From: Maricaulis sp042095695
GTDB taxonomy: Bacteria; Pseudomonadota; Alphaproteobacteria; Caulobacterales; Maricaulaceae
DNA: 19,591 nucleotides
Direction of reading: 5' to 3'
Assembly (NCBI GenBank): GCA_042095695.1
Contig: JBELMP010000028.1
Coordinates: forward strand, 1 to 19,591
The translations under genes were made by a program, and so were the position numbers. Position 1 is the first letter of the stretch. Every line of letters begins with the position of its first letter. The notes under the pieces are model-generated. The model was not told the origin of the DNA, made no database searches, and saw nothing but the letters and a program-made list of their open reading frames with translations. This document shows, in pieces, positions 1-7,777 of the stretch.

Positions 1-1068
1 TCCCAGCCTGTTGATATGGCCCATCTTGCGACCCGGTTTTGTCTGTCGCTTGCCATACAGGTGTAGCCGGCAATGAGGATCCGCCAGCTCGGTGGCCCAG
101 TCCTCGACATCAGCACCAATCAGATTGGTCATGACCGCGCTGGAGTGTGGCGCCGGGACCCCGAGCGGCCAGCCGGCGACGGCTCGCATATGCTGTTCGA
201 ATTGCGAACACGCACAGGCATCCTGGGTCCAGTGCCCGGTATTGTGAACGCGCGGTGCAATTTCATTGACCAGGAGCTCGCCGGTCGGCATTTCGAACAA
301 TTCCACCGCGAACACGCCGACATGATCGAGACCGGAACCGATGGCCTGCGCGATCTCATTGGCCCGGGCCTGTACGGTATCCGATACATCGGGCGCGGGT
401 GCTGTCGTGGTTCGCAAGATGCCCTCGCCATGAACATTCTCGACCAGCGGATAGGCAGCCACCTGTCCATCCAGCCCGCGAGCGGCAACAAGCGATAATT
501 CACGGCTGAAAGCGGCCGCGCCCTCTAGGATCGCCGGTTGCGCCTCGATCACCCGCCAGGCGGTTTGAATATCAGCTTCCGAGCGGATCCAGGCCTGCCC
601 CTTGCCGTCATAACCAAAACGGCGGGTCTTGAGCAGGCAGGGCGTGCCCAGCACCGCGACTGCCTCGGTCAATTCGGCCAGGTCAGAGACCGGCGCGAAC
701 GGCACCGTCGTGACACCTGCTTCATTGATGAAGGTTTTTTCGACCACCCGGTCCTGGGTCAATTCGAGTGACCGGGCCCCGGGACGCAGCCTGGAGGCAC
801 GTGCAGCGATTGCCACAGCCTCGACGGGCACGTTTTCGAATTCATAGGTGATGGCATCGCACCGCGCGGCGAAGCTCTCCACAGCCCCCTGGTCACGCCA
901 GGGCGCAGCCCAGGACCGCGCTGCCACACGCGCCGCCGGCCCCTCCGGTTCGGGATCATAGACATGAATATCAAAACCGAGCTCGGCACCTGCGACTGCC
1001 AGCATGCGTCCAAGCTGACCGCCGCCGAGAATTCCGATTACCGATCCCGGAGCCAGCGCATCCTTCAT
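1..1068 (-). CDS. purK: 5-(carboxyamino)imidazole ribonucleotide synthase PurK (3' end cut by window edge)
   Basis: ATP-grasp enzyme that converts AIR plus bicarbonate and ATP to N5-CAIR in cytosolic purine synthesis. I translated this frame from the ATG at 1068: 356 sense codons run to base 1 without a stop. It opens with a nucleotide-binding segment (GILGGGQLGRML, residues 12-23). Further on are QDRVVEK (about 105-111), the ATP-grasp block KTRRFGYDGKGQ, the metal/phosphate segment NEIAPRVHNTGHWTQDA, and the C-terminal family signature GRKMGHIN just inside the window edge. The family is usually about 355-375 residues, so only a few residues should be missing. The purE stop ends five bases before this ATG, so the two genes are co-transcribed and probably translationally coupled. 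The Shine-Dalgarno sequence is weak, which fits coupling. Confidence 0.95.
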   Translation of the reverse strand, partial: MKDALAPGSVIGILGGGQLGRMLAVAGAELGFDIHVYDPEPEGPAARVAARSWAAPWRDQGAVESFAARCDAITYEFENVPVEAVAIAARASRLRPGARSLELTQDRVVEKTFINEAGVTTVPFAPVSDLAELTEAVAVLGTPCLLKTRRFGYDGKGQAWIRSEADIQTAWRVIEAQPAILEGAAAFSRELSLVAARGLDGQVAAYPLVENVHGEGILRTTTAPAPDVSDTVQARANEIAQAIGSGLDHVGVFAVELFEMPTGELLVNEIAPRVHNTGHWTQDACACSQFEQHMRAVAGWPLGVPAPHSSAVMTNLIGADVEDWATELADPHCRLHLYGKRQTKPGRKMGHINRLG

Positions 1069-1073
1069 ACAGC

Positions 1074-1586
1074 CTAGTCCTCAACCGTATCGACGACGCT
1101 ATCGGTCTGTGCCTGGCGCCAGGCATCCAGCCGTTCGGCCAGCGCCGCGTCGGTGAGCGCGAGGATAGAGGCCGCGAGCAGACCCGCATTCTTCGCGCCA
1201 GCATCGCCGATGGCCAGTGTGCCAACCGGCACGCCGCCTGGCATTTGCACGATGGATAGAAGGCTGTCCTTGCCGCTCAGGGCTTTCGACTTCACCGGCA
1301 CGCCAAGCACGGGCAGAGGCGACATCGCCGCAATCATGCCCGGCAAATGCGCAGCGCCTCCTGCCCCGGCGATAATAACCCTGACGCCCTGATCCCGGGC
1401 AGTCTTGGCAAAGGCTGTAAGGCGATCCGGCGTCCGGTGTGCGGATACGACACGGGCACCATAATCGACACCGAGCGCCTCGAGTGTGTCAGCCGCATGT
1501 TTCATGGTCGGCCAGTCTGACCGGGAGCCCATGACAATGGCGACGGGCGATGTCAGCGGCGTGCTGAAGGGCTGTGCTTCGCTCAT
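1074..1586 (-). CDS. purE: N5-carboxyaminoimidazole ribonucleotide mutase PurE (class I)
   Basis: Converts N5-CAIR, the PurK product, to CAIR in purine biosynthesis; members of the family are usually octamers. The 170 residues contain the class I hallmarks: MGSRSDWPTM (19-28), SAHRTP (48-53, including the catalytic His at 50), IAGAGGAAHLPGM (72-84) and QMPGGVPVGTLAIG (114-127). A longer in-frame start at 1646 exists, but the ATG at 1586 has an AGGA about six bases upstream and gives the usual family N-terminus, whereas the extension is unconserved, Arg/Trp-rich sequence. It is the first gene of purE-purK. The pairing with PurK supports the N5-CAIR mutase form rather than the AIR carboxylase form. 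A candidate sigma-70 promoter lies at 1619-1646. Confidence 0.95.
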   Translation of the reverse strand: MSEAQPFSTPLTSPVAIVMGSRSDWPTMKHAADTLEALGVDYGARVVSAHRTPDRLTAFAKTARDQGVRVIIAGAGGAAHLPGMIAAMSPLPVLGVPVKSKALSGKDSLLSIVQMPGGVPVGTLAIGDAGAKNAGLLAASILALTDAALAERLDAWRQAQTDSVVDTVED

Positions 1587-1618
1587 GACGCGTCCTGCGC
1601 TGCAAAAGGAAGCGCGCG

Positions 1619-1646
1619 ACCATAGCCGCCAAGATGGCGAGGTCAA
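1619..1646 (-). promoter_or_regulatory. putative sigma-70 promoter of purE-purK
   Basis: On the minus strand TTGACC (1646-1641) is followed by a 16-base spacer and TATGGT (1624-1619). The predicted transcript start near 1612 would give a leader of about 26 bases before purE. The -35 lies in the 11-base motif TTGACCTCGCC that also occurs upstream of the MotA-like gene and the Sel1-repeat gene. The assignment rests on sequence match only. Confidence 0.4.
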
Positions 1647-1744
1647 GCGTCAAATCTGACTCCGGTTTTGATGGCCGGCTTGAGGAATTCTTAACCCCGG
1701 CTCGCCAGCTTTGATGCGAGCAACAGAATCACGGTGGAGCGCCC

Positions 1745-2482
1745 ATGCGCATCGGGTCCGTCAACAATCCGCAGCCTGTCTCCCGCACGGAACGCACCAA
1801 GCGCGCCGGCGAGAGCGAAGGTGCGGGCCAGGCCAGCACCAGCCAGGGGCCGTCCGACAGCGCGTCCATCATGGGTGTGCCGGAGGCGGAGCTGACCCCG
1901 AATGTCCAGCGCGCCCTGCTATCGCTGATGGGCGAGGTCGACCAGATGCGCAAGGAGACCGAGCGTCTGCGTGGCCGCATCAGAGAGCTGGAATCACTCG
2001 CCGACCATGATGTCCTTGTCCCGGTCCTCAATCGCCGCGCCTTCCTGCGCGAGATGAGCCGGGCGCTGGCCCTGGCGGAACGCCATAATGCTCCGTCTGC
2101 CCTGGTCTATATCGATCTGAACGGTTTCAAGGCCATCAATGACAGCTTTGGACACGCTGCCGGCGACGCGGCGCTTCATCATGTCTCGGCACTTTTGATG
2201 GCGCACGTACGCGAAACCGATGCCGTGGGTCGTCTCGGCGGCGACGAATTCGGTATCGTTCTGACTTTGACCGGTCCGGAAGGGGCGGAAAACAAGGCAC
2301 GCGAGCTCGCGCAGCTTATTGAGACAACCCCGTTCGACTACGCCGGCCGAAAGCTCTCGGTCGGCACGGCCTGGGGCACGCATCCGCTTGTAGCGGGCAA
2401 GAATGCGGAAGAGACCATGGCGGCTGCCGATGCGGCAATGTATGCGCGCAAGCAGGAGCAAAAGCGCGCCGCGACCGGCTAA
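1745..2482 (+). CDS. small soluble GGDEF diguanylate cyclase
   Basis: Predicted to make cyclic di-GMP from two GTP. The 245-residue protein has a low-complexity Ser/Gly/Gln-rich N-terminus (1-45), a predicted coiled coil (about 60-86, EVDQMRKETERLRGRIRELE) and one GGDEF domain (about 86-240). The active-site motif GGDEF is intact at 165-169, the GTP/metal segment YIDLNGFKAIND is at 122-133, and an inhibitory I-site RETD (156-159) sits exactly five residues before GGDEF. There is no transmembrane segment, PAS, GAF, REC or EAL domain, so the coiled coil probably controls dimerisation. The chosen ATG has GGTGGAGC just upstream. It is divergent from purE, so the 158 bases between the two starts (1587-1744) must serve both. 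Activity is inferred from motifs; the target process cannot be told from sequence. Confidence 0.9.
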   Translation: MRIGSVNNPQPVSRTERTKRAGESEGAGQASTSQGPSDSASIMGVPEAELTPNVQRALLSLMGEVDQMRKETERLRGRIRELESLADHDVLVPVLNRRAFLREMSRALALAERHNAPSALVYIDLNGFKAINDSFGHAAGDAALHHVSALLMAHVRETDAVGRLGGDEFGIVLTLTGPEGAENKARELAQLIETTPFDYAGRKLSVGTAWGTHPLVAGKNAEETMAAADAAMYARKQEQKRAATG

Positions 2483-2511
2483 AGCCCCTCCAGACAAATC
2501 GCATTAAAAGA

Positions 2512-2724
2512 TCAGGCTATAATGTCGGGCGTGATCTGGTCGGAAATGCGCTGGATCTCATCCTTCAGGCGCAATTTCTCTTTTTTCAGACGTGCGATCT
2601 TGAGCTGATCGACCACCCCGTTTTCACTCAAGGCATCCACTTCAGCATTCAGCGCTTCATGCGCCTGCTGCAGGGTTTCCAGCTGCGCTAGCAAGCTTGT
2701 CTGGTCGAGGGATTCTCCGTCCAT
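2512..2724 (-). CDS. DUF465 (YdcH-like) small coiled-coil protein
   Basis: A 70-residue cytoplasmic protein, predicted to be almost wholly helical, with two heptad-like stretches and the family signature LKKEKLRLKDEI (46-57). Function is not established for this family. Its 3' end is 29 bases from the convergent end of the diguanylate cyclase gene. A second paralogue at 3604-3798 has LKKEKLRLKEQI in the same position, and the two genes bracket ubiX. The Shine-Dalgarno sequence ahead of the ATG at 2724 is poor, but no better in-frame start exists. Confidence 0.85.
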   Translation of the reverse strand: MDGESLDQTSLLAQLETLQQAHEALNAEVDALSENGVVDQLKIARLKKEKLRLKDEIQRISDQITPDIIA

Positions 2725-2925
2725 TCGTGACCGGTCTCTTTGTGTTTCGCTTTGCCAGGGATCGGCGCCGCCGGGATCGATTTACGAGTAGTCTTTACTG
2801 ATCGGCACACCCGGAAGCCTGGATAAGCGCGAGCCGCACCGGGAACGTATTTTATAAAGCGAGCCGCCTTCTCTAGGCAAATAAATCTTGATCTGGTTCA
2901 CGAGAGATGAAGACCGGCTCATGTC
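2725..2925. other. 201-base intergenic stretch between ubiX 3' end and DUF465 start
   Basis: No open frame with a plausible start or coding bias was seen. It must hold the promoter of the minus-strand DUF465 gene. An AT-rich patch (about 2845-2890, including TATTTTATAAAG and AAATAAATC) stands out from the surrounding GC-rich DNA. I could not define a -35/-10 pair or a clear terminator for ubiX. Confidence 0.5.
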
Positions 2926-3513
2926 TCATGAGCGGCGCCCGCCAATCAGGTCTTCACCCCAGCGCCGTGTCGGTGTCCAGTCCAGGTCGAACAGGTCGAG
3001 CGCACGGCCCACGGATTGGTCGACAATATCCTCAAGGCTTTTCGGATTGGCATAGAAGGCTGGCAGGGGCGGACAAATGATCGCGCCCATCTCCGTCAAG
3101 GCCGCCATCGTTCTGATATGCCCCAGATGATAGGGCGTCTCGCGAACCATCAGTACCAGCCGGCGGCGTTCCTTCAGGACGACATCGGCAGCCCGGGTCA
3201 GCAGGCTGGATGTGACGCCTGTCGCGATCTCCGACATGGTGCGCACAGAACACGGCGCTATCAGCATGCCGCGGGTCTTGAATGAACCCGAGGCGATCGA
3301 TGCGCCCACATCCGGCATTTTGTAGACGTGGTCCGCTTTTTCGCGCAGTGCACGGATGGATAATCCGCTCTCATATCCGAGGGTCATTTCTGCGGCTTTC
3401 GAGGCCACCAGGTGCGATTCAACGCCCATTTCTCGCAGGGCATCGAGCGCGCGAACGCCGTATATAATCCCGGAAGCCCCTGAGATTCCAACAATGATTC
3501 GATCGCTATTCAT
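2926..3513 (-). CDS. ubiX: flavin prenyltransferase UbiX
   Basis: Joins a dimethylallyl group to FMN to make the prenylated-FMN cofactor of UbiD-type decarboxylases, here most likely for ubiquinone synthesis. The 195 residues match the full family length. Visible marks are the flavin phosphate loop GISGASG (9-15), ASK (37-39), SGSFKTRGMLIAPCS (75-89), TGVTSSLLTRAADV (98-111), RETPYHLGHIRTM (124-136), FYANPKSLEDIVD (153-165) and the terminal RRWGED (183-188). The ATG at 3513 has AGGG about five bases upstream. No ubiD is in the window. It is divergent from a DUF465 gene, sharing 90 bases of upstream DNA. Paralogous Pad1-type prenyltransferases look similar; the housekeeping role is inferred. 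Confidence 0.93.
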   Translation of the reverse strand: MNSDRIIVGISGASGIIYGVRALDALREMGVESHLVASKAAEMTLGYESGLSIRALREKADHVYKMPDVGASIASGSFKTRGMLIAPCSVRTMSEIATGVTSSLLTRAADVVLKERRRLVLMVRETPYHLGHIRTMAALTEMGAIICPPLPAFYANPKSLEDIVDQSVGRALDLFDLDWTPTRRWGEDLIGGRRS

Positions 3514-3603
3514 TTCGCCCTAACCGCGTAACGTTTCGTGACTAGACAGGCGTTTTCCACATGCTTCAATGGGCTGTTCCACTTTAGTAAGGGAGAGCAC
3601 TCC

Positions 3604-3798
3604 ATGCCAATCGACGCCCGCATCCGTGAGCTCGACGCACGTCACACGCGTCTTGATGCCCAAATTGACGAGGTCACCAGCCACCCGTCCGCGGACTCCC
3701 TGGAGCTGACCATGCTGAAGAAGGAAAAACTCCGACTTAAGGAACAAATAGAAGCACTACGACAATCGGCAACGCGATTGCGAAGTCCTACACACTAG
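3604..3798 (+). CDS. DUF465 (YdcH-like) small coiled-coil protein, second copy
   Basis: A 64-residue helical protein, paralogous to the one encoded at 2512-2724, sharing the LKKEKLRLK core (39-47). An in-frame ATG at 3538 exists, but the ATG at 3604 is preceded by AAGGGAGAG at good spacing and gives the normal short family N-terminus (MPIDARIRELD). It is monocistronic: a strong intrinsic terminator follows 20 bases after the stop. Function unknown; proteins of this family are abundant in Alphaproteobacteria. Confidence 0.87.
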   Translation: MPIDARIRELDARHTRLDAQIDEVTSHPSADSLELTMLKKEKLRLKEQIEALRQSATRLRSPTH

Positions 3799-3818
3799 AG
3801 ATCATCCTTCAATCCACC

Positions 3819-3843
3819 GGGCGGCTTACGAGCCGCCCTTTTT
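3819..3843 (+). terminator. intrinsic terminator after DUF465 gene
   Basis: Perfect 8-bp GC-rich stem GGGCGGCT/AGCCGCCC with loop TACG, followed directly by TTTTT. It isolates the DUF465 gene from the downstream TPR gene. Confidence 0.93.
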
Positions 3844-3901
3844 AATGCATACTTCGCCTTTCAGGCTTAGCCTGTCGATGCAACCGATTTAAGGACTTCC
3901 G

Positions 3902-4753
3902 ATGCACCGTCTCATTCTCAGTGGTCTATTACTTGTCGCGCTGGCTCATCCGGTACAGGCGCAAGACGAGGTCGGCCCCTGCGAACAGGCGTTCCGACAT
4001 CTGGAAGCCGGGGCACAGGAAGACGCATTGATCAGTCTGGAATCCTGCCTCGAGGATGAGGAGCTCATCCCGGCGCAGGAGGTCATTGTCTACACCGAGA
4101 TCGGCGCCATCCATCTCTATGCGGAACGATTTGAGGCTGCGCTGGGCGCCCATGCCATGGCTGCCGCGATCGCTGAGACTGCCGGGCAGGAAATCATCGA
4201 GCCAGCCTTCTTCCGCAATCGGGGTATCGCCTATTCCGGCCTGAATGACCCGGAGCGGGCGCTGGTCGATCTGCGCCGCGCCTACGCACAGGATAATCAG
4301 GACCCGCTGACCCTGGTCAGCCTCGGCATCGTGCATCAGGACATGGGTGCCTACGCGGAGGCTGTTGAAGTCTTTGATGCGCTGATACGGGTCACCCCGG
4401 ACTGGCCCGGAGCCTGGCTCAATCGATCGGCGGCATTTCTCGATCTCGGCATGACCGGGGCTGCGGTCAGTGACGCAGAACGTGCCCTTGAAATTGAGCC
4501 CGATAGCGGGCTGACACTGAATATGCTCTGCTGGACATTGGTGCAGGATGGCCGCGCCAGGACCGCCCTCCCACTCTGTGAGCGCGCAGTGGAGCTCGAG
4601 CCGGAGGCGGGATCGAATGTCCATTCCCTCGCAGCGGCGCTGGAAGCGACGGGCTCGGAACGTCGAGCCTATCGGCTCTATCGCGAGGCGTATCGGCTGT
4701 CACCGGATGATCCGGAAATCATCGCCGATTACGAGCGCACCAACTCGCCCTGA
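3902..4753 (+). CDS. exported tetratricopeptide-repeat protein
   Basis: A 283-residue protein with a signal peptide: short basic start (MHR), hydrophobic core 4-15, and likely cleavage after HPVQA (20). The mature part is helical with about five TPR units. The clearest are at about 103-136, 137-170 and 171-204, each with the usual G/A-Y-A pattern and a closing xxP (for example ERALEIEPD, ERAVELEPE). This predicts a periplasmic protein-protein scaffold. The ATG is preceded by TAAGGA at good spacing. The gene follows a strong terminator, so it must have its own promoter in 3844-3890, and it is followed after 82 bases by a dehydrogenase gene on the same strand. No partner or enzymatic domain can be named from sequence. 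Confidence 0.88.
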   Translation: MHRLILSGLLLVALAHPVQAQDEVGPCEQAFRHLEAGAQEDALISLESCLEDEELIPAQEVIVYTEIGAIHLYAERFEAALGAHAMAAAIAETAGQEIIEPAFFRNRGIAYSGLNDPERALVDLRRAYAQDNQDPLTLVSLGIVHQDMGAYAEAVEVFDALIRVTPDWPGAWLNRSAAFLDLGMTGAAVSDAERALEIEPDSGLTLNMLCWTLVQDGRARTALPLCERAVELEPEAGSNVHSLAAALEATGSERRAYRLYREAYRLSPDDPEIIADYERTNSP

Positions 4754-4835
4754 CACGCGGCCGGAATTGCATGTCGCTTCCGATTGTGCGAGGTCATCGC
4801 CCTTCAACGTTCCTGCACCCTGAAAGGACTGGCTG

Positions 4836-5642
4836 ATGGCCGTTATGGATCGTGTGGCAATTGTGACGGGCGGCGCCAACGGCATTGGCAAGGCCTGCGC
4901 GCGGCGCCTGTCAGAAGACGGATGCCAGGTCGTTATTGCCGATATCGATGCGGAGGCAGGTCAGGCCTTGGCGGAGGAATTGGGCGCGGAAAAGCAGAAG
5001 GCGCTATTCGTGCCCTGCGATGTGTCAGACCGGCTCTCGGTCAATAATCTGCTTGCCGAGACCCGGTCAGCCTTCGATCGTCTCGATATTCTGGTCAACA
5101 ATGCCGGTATTGTTGCGGGCGGGGATATTCTCAGCCTGTCCGAGGCTGATTTCGACCGGGTTATCGCAGTCAATCTCAAGGGCGCATTCCTGGTGGCCCG
5201 GGAAGCTGCGCAACAAATGGTCGAACAGATCGAAGCCGAGCAGGAGCGCGCCGAGGATGTGCGGCGACGCTATGCCATCATCAACATGTCATCGGTAAAC
5301 GGCGTCCTCGCGATACCCGATCAGTTGGCCTATTGCGCGACCAAGGGCGCGATCGACCAGGTCACCAAGTCCATGGCACTTGCCCTGGCAAGTTATGGCA
5401 TCCGTGTGAATGCGATCGGCCCGGGCAGTATCAACACGGATGTGCTCAAAAGCGTCGCAGACAATCCCGAGGCAATGGACAAGATCATGTCGCGAACCCC
5501 GCTTCAGCGGATTGGCGACCCTGATGAGATCGCCTCCATCGCGTCCTTCCTCGCATCCAGGGATGCCAGCTATATCACCGGCACGACGCTGTATGCCGAT
5601 GGCGGGCGGATGGCGTTGAACTATATCGTCCCGACCGAATAG
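4836..5642 (+). CDS. classical short-chain dehydrogenase/reductase (SDR)
   Basis: NAD(P)-dependent oxidoreductase of unknown substrate. The 268 residues show a complete classical SDR fold: cofactor motif TGGANGIG (11-18), NNAG (88-91), catalytic Ser at about 152/153 in NMSSVN, YCATK with Tyr166 and Lys170, then the IGPGSINTDV segment (194-203). Asp36 at the end of beta-strand 2 (VIAD) suggests preference for NAD over NADP. A charged insertion of about 15 residues (131-146, rich in Glu, Gln and Arg) precedes the strand carrying the catalytic serine; it may be a lid or an oligomer contact. AAAGGA lies seven bases before the ATG. Fabric-like (FabG) and glucose-dehydrogenase-like members share these motifs, so the substrate is left open. 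Confidence 0.92.
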   Translation: MAVMDRVAIVTGGANGIGKACARRLSEDGCQVVIADIDAEAGQALAEELGAEKQKALFVPCDVSDRLSVNNLLAETRSAFDRLDILVNNAGIVAGGDILSLSEADFDRVIAVNLKGAFLVAREAAQQMVEQIEAEQERAEDVRRRYAIINMSSVNGVLAIPDQLAYCATKGAIDQVTKSMALALASYGIRVNAIGPGSINTDVLKSVADNPEAMDKIMSRTPLQRIGDPDEIASIASFLASRDASYITGTTLYADGGRMALNYIVPTE

Positions 5643-5645
5643 ATA

Positions 5646-5691
5646 CGGCCGCCCCGAGGGACGGCCGCCATTTCGTTTCGACTGCGAAACG
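5646..5691. terminator. paired hairpins between convergent SDR and trcR genes
   Basis: Two adjacent inverted repeats fill the space between the stops: CGGCCG...CGGCCG (5646-5667, with inner CCC/GGG pairing) and a perfect 7-bp stem CGTTTCG/CGAAACG with loop ACTG (5674-5691). Neither has a long T run, so termination strength is uncertain, but position and symmetry suggest bidirectional termination or 3'-end protection. Confidence 0.45.
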
Positions 5692-5692
5692 C

Positions 5693-6367
5693 CTAGTTGT
5701 CGTTATTGCTGGATCCGCCGAACAGGGTTTCCAGGTCAATATCGCCAGACGGCATGTCATCGGGTTCGGACTGCTGCAAATCCTCAGCGGATTTCAACGT
5801 GTCCTGGAGCAGTTCCGGGTTTTCCTCTTCCAGCTTGCGACGACGTTCAGACGCCTTCTTGACCTGATCGTCCAGATCAATCTGGGTGCACAGGCCGAGC
5901 GAAACCGGATCGGTCGGCTTGATATTGGCCGCATTCCAGTGGCTGCGCTCTCGAACCGCCTGGATCGTGGTCTTGGTCGTACCGACGAGCTTGGAAATCT
6001 GCGCGTCCGAGAGCTCGGGGTGATTACGGACCAGCCAAGCAATTGCGTCTGGGCGATTCTGGCGGCGGGATAACGGCGTGTAGCGCGGACCACGGCGCTT
6101 GGCCGGCGTATGAAGATCGGAATATTTAGGCTTCACCACAGTCATGCGGTAATCGCTGTTTTCTTCAGCGCTGGCGATTTCCTCACGGGTCAGCTGACCA
6201 TTGGAAATCGGATCGGCACCGCGCACCCCAGCGGCAACATCACCATCTGCAATACCTTTGACTTCCAGCGGATGAAGGCCGCAGAAATCAGCAATCTGAT
6301 CGAAGGTCAGGGATGTGTTATCGACCAGCCAGACAGCGGTCGCCTTCGGCATCAAAATTTCAGTCAT
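5693..6367 (-). CDS. trcR: DUF1013 family protein, TrcR-like cell-cycle transcriptional regulator
   Basis: A 224-residue protein of the alphaproteobacterial DUF1013 family, whose Caulobacter member is described as the cell-cycle transcription factor TrcR. Two helix-turn-helix-like segments are visible: residues 17-45 (LTFDQIADFCGLHPLEVKG) and 105-145 (ISKLVGTTKTTIQAVRERS). A basic linker (KRRGPRYTPLSRRQNR, 90-105) lies between them and an acidic, probably disordered tail at 195-224. The ATG at 6367 is chosen over a TTG two codons earlier because CGGAG sits eight bases upstream of it. A terminator for the preceding oxidoreductase gene lies just upstream, so this gene needs its own promoter. 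Family assignment is firm; the DNA target and mechanism here are inferred. Confidence 0.82.
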   Translation of the reverse strand: MTEILMPKATAVWLVDNTSLTFDQIADFCGLHPLEVKGIADGDVAAGVRGADPISNGQLTREEIASAEENSDYRMTVVKPKYSDLHTPAKRRGPRYTPLSRRQNRPDAIAWLVRNHPELSDAQISKLVGTTKTTIQAVRERSHWNAANIKPTDPVSLGLCTQIDLDDQVKKASERRRKLEEENPELLQDTLKSAEDLQQSEPDDMPSGDIDLETLFGGSSNNDN

Positions 6368-6387
6368 TCCCAATGCTCCGAGACAAT

Positions 6388-6414
6388 AAAAAAGCCCGAC
6401 ACGGCTGCCGGGCT
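6388..6414 (-). terminator. intrinsic terminator of the quinone oxidoreductase gene
   Basis: Read on the minus strand: a 9-bp stem AGCCCGGCA/TGTCGGGCT (one G-U pair in RNA) with loop GCCG, followed by TTTTTATTG. It lies between the oxidoreductase stop and the TrcR-like start. Confidence 0.88.
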
Positions 6415-6515
6415 GAGGCTTCCGACGCTGATCCAGGGCAAGGCCACCAGTCCAGCGATTTGTGACACCTATACATCAGCCTAGCGCGGCTTGGAAGCGT
6501 CGCTGTGTAGCTCCG

Positions 6516-7502
6516 TCACGGCAGAAGCAGAATCTTGCCGGCATGGACGCCGCTATCGAGCCGGGCATGCGCCTCCCGAACATCATCCAACGCGAAGCTG
6601 GTGTCGACAATCGGTCGCACGCGGCCATCGGCGATCCAGGGCAGGACGGTCTCGGCAATGGCCGCGTTCAGGCGTGCCTTCTCCGCATCCGGCCTGGCGC
6701 GCAGGGTCGAGCCTGTCAGGGTGATCTGTTTGAGCATCACCCGCATCAGGTCGAGCTCGACGCGGCTGCCCTGCAAGAAGGCGATCGAGACAATGCGGCC
6801 GCCTGATCGCGCGCAATCGATATTCTTCTGAACATATGCCCCGCCCACCATGTCCAGTATGACATCAGCTCCGCCGGCCTCACTGACCACCTCCTGAAAA
6901 TCTGCCGTCCTGTAATTTATGGCGATATCAGCGCCAACGGACCGGCACAGATCGCAGCGCTCATCGGACCCCGCTGTTGCGATGACCCTTGCGCCAGCAG
7001 CCTTGGCCATCTGGATCGCGGTTGTGCCAATCCCGCTCGCCCCGCCATGCACGAGGAATGTTTCGTCTTGCGACAGCCCCGCTGCCTCGAACACATTTGC
7101 CCAGACGGTATAGACTGTCTCGGGCAGGCCGCCGGCCTCGGCGAGATCGAGAGCGGCGGGCACAGCCAGGGCGGCGGAGGCCTTGGCAATCACGAAATCG
7201 GAATATCCGCCACCTGCAACCAGCGCCATGACCGGAGCGCCCAGCGCCAATTGCGGTACAGCGGCACCCTTGGCCACGACCTCACCCGCGACTTCAAGGC
7301 CCAGACCAGGCTCTGCTCCCGGCGGTGCCGGATAGAAGCCGAGACGCTCGAACTGATCAGGCCGATTGACGCCGCAGGAGGCCGCTCGGATCAGGATTTC
7401 ATCGGCTGCGAGCTCTCGCAATGCACGCGTCTCGACCTGCAGAACATCTGGCCCGCCTGGCGTGGGTGCGGTGACAATTCGATGGCTTTCAAAACTCGAC
7501 AT
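6516..7502 (-). CDS. NAD(P)H quinone oxidoreductase, PIG3 family (zinc-independent MDR)
   Basis: A 328-residue medium-chain reductase that likely reduces quinones or other activated carbonyls with NADPH. It has the GroES-like N-terminal domain with SCGVNRPDQFERLGFYPAPP (42-61) and a Rossmann domain carrying HGGASGIGTTAIQMAKAAG (152-170), the form typical of PIG3/TP53I3-like enzymes. The structural-zinc cysteines of alcohol dehydrogenases are absent. The ATG at 7502 is preceded by GGAG about eight bases upstream; a longer in-frame extension to 7703 would overlap the divergent DUF1192 gene and is rejected. It shares 53 bases of divergent promoter region with DUF1192. It is transcribed toward trcR but separated from it by a terminator. 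Confidence 0.92.
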   Translation of the reverse strand: MSSFESHRIVTAPTPGGPDVLQVETRALRELAADEILIRAASCGVNRPDQFERLGFYPAPPGAEPGLGLEVAGEVVAKGAAVPQLALGAPVMALVAGGGYSDFVIAKASAALAVPAALDLAEAGGLPETVYTVWANVFEAAGLSQDETFLVHGGASGIGTTAIQMAKAAGARVIATAGSDERCDLCRSVGADIAINYRTADFQEVVSEAGGADVILDMVGGAYVQKNIDCARSGGRIVSIAFLQGSRVELDLMRVMLKQITLTGSTLRARPDAEKARLNAAIAETVLPWIADGRVRPIVDTSFALDDVREAHARLDSGVHAGKILLLP

Positions 7503-7555
7503 GGATTTCTCCGGAAATTTGCTATGCTGTCCGCACGTCTTTTGGGGAGGATGGG

Positions 7556-7750
7556 ATGACTGACGACGATATGAGCCTCGCAGAGCGCAAGGGCAACAGC
7601 CTGACGCCGGGTGAGGATCTTGATCACTTCTCCCTCGACGATCTGCAGGAACGCAAGCGCGTACTGGAGGCAGAAATCCGACGAGTTGATCAGATCGCCG
7701 CAAAAAAACAGGCCGCGGGTGCCGCCGCAGACGCCGTGTTCAAGATTTAA
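7556..7750 (+). CDS. DUF1192 small protein
   Basis: A 64-residue protein matching the alphaproteobacterial DUF1192 family: EDLDHFSLDDLQERKRVLEAEI (20-41 region), a short predicted coiled coil, then AAKKQAAGAAADAVFK (48-63). Function unknown. GGGGAGG lies just before the ATG. An ATG five bases upstream at 7551 is out of frame and meets TGA at once. It precedes rcdA by 73 bases on the same strand and is probably co-transcribed with it. Confidence 0.86.
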   Translation: MTDDDMSLAERKGNSLTPGEDLDHFSLDDLQERKRVLEAEIRRVDQIAAKKQAAGAAADAVFKI

Positions 7751-7777
7751 TCAAGACATTGGAGCCAAGCTGGCCTG

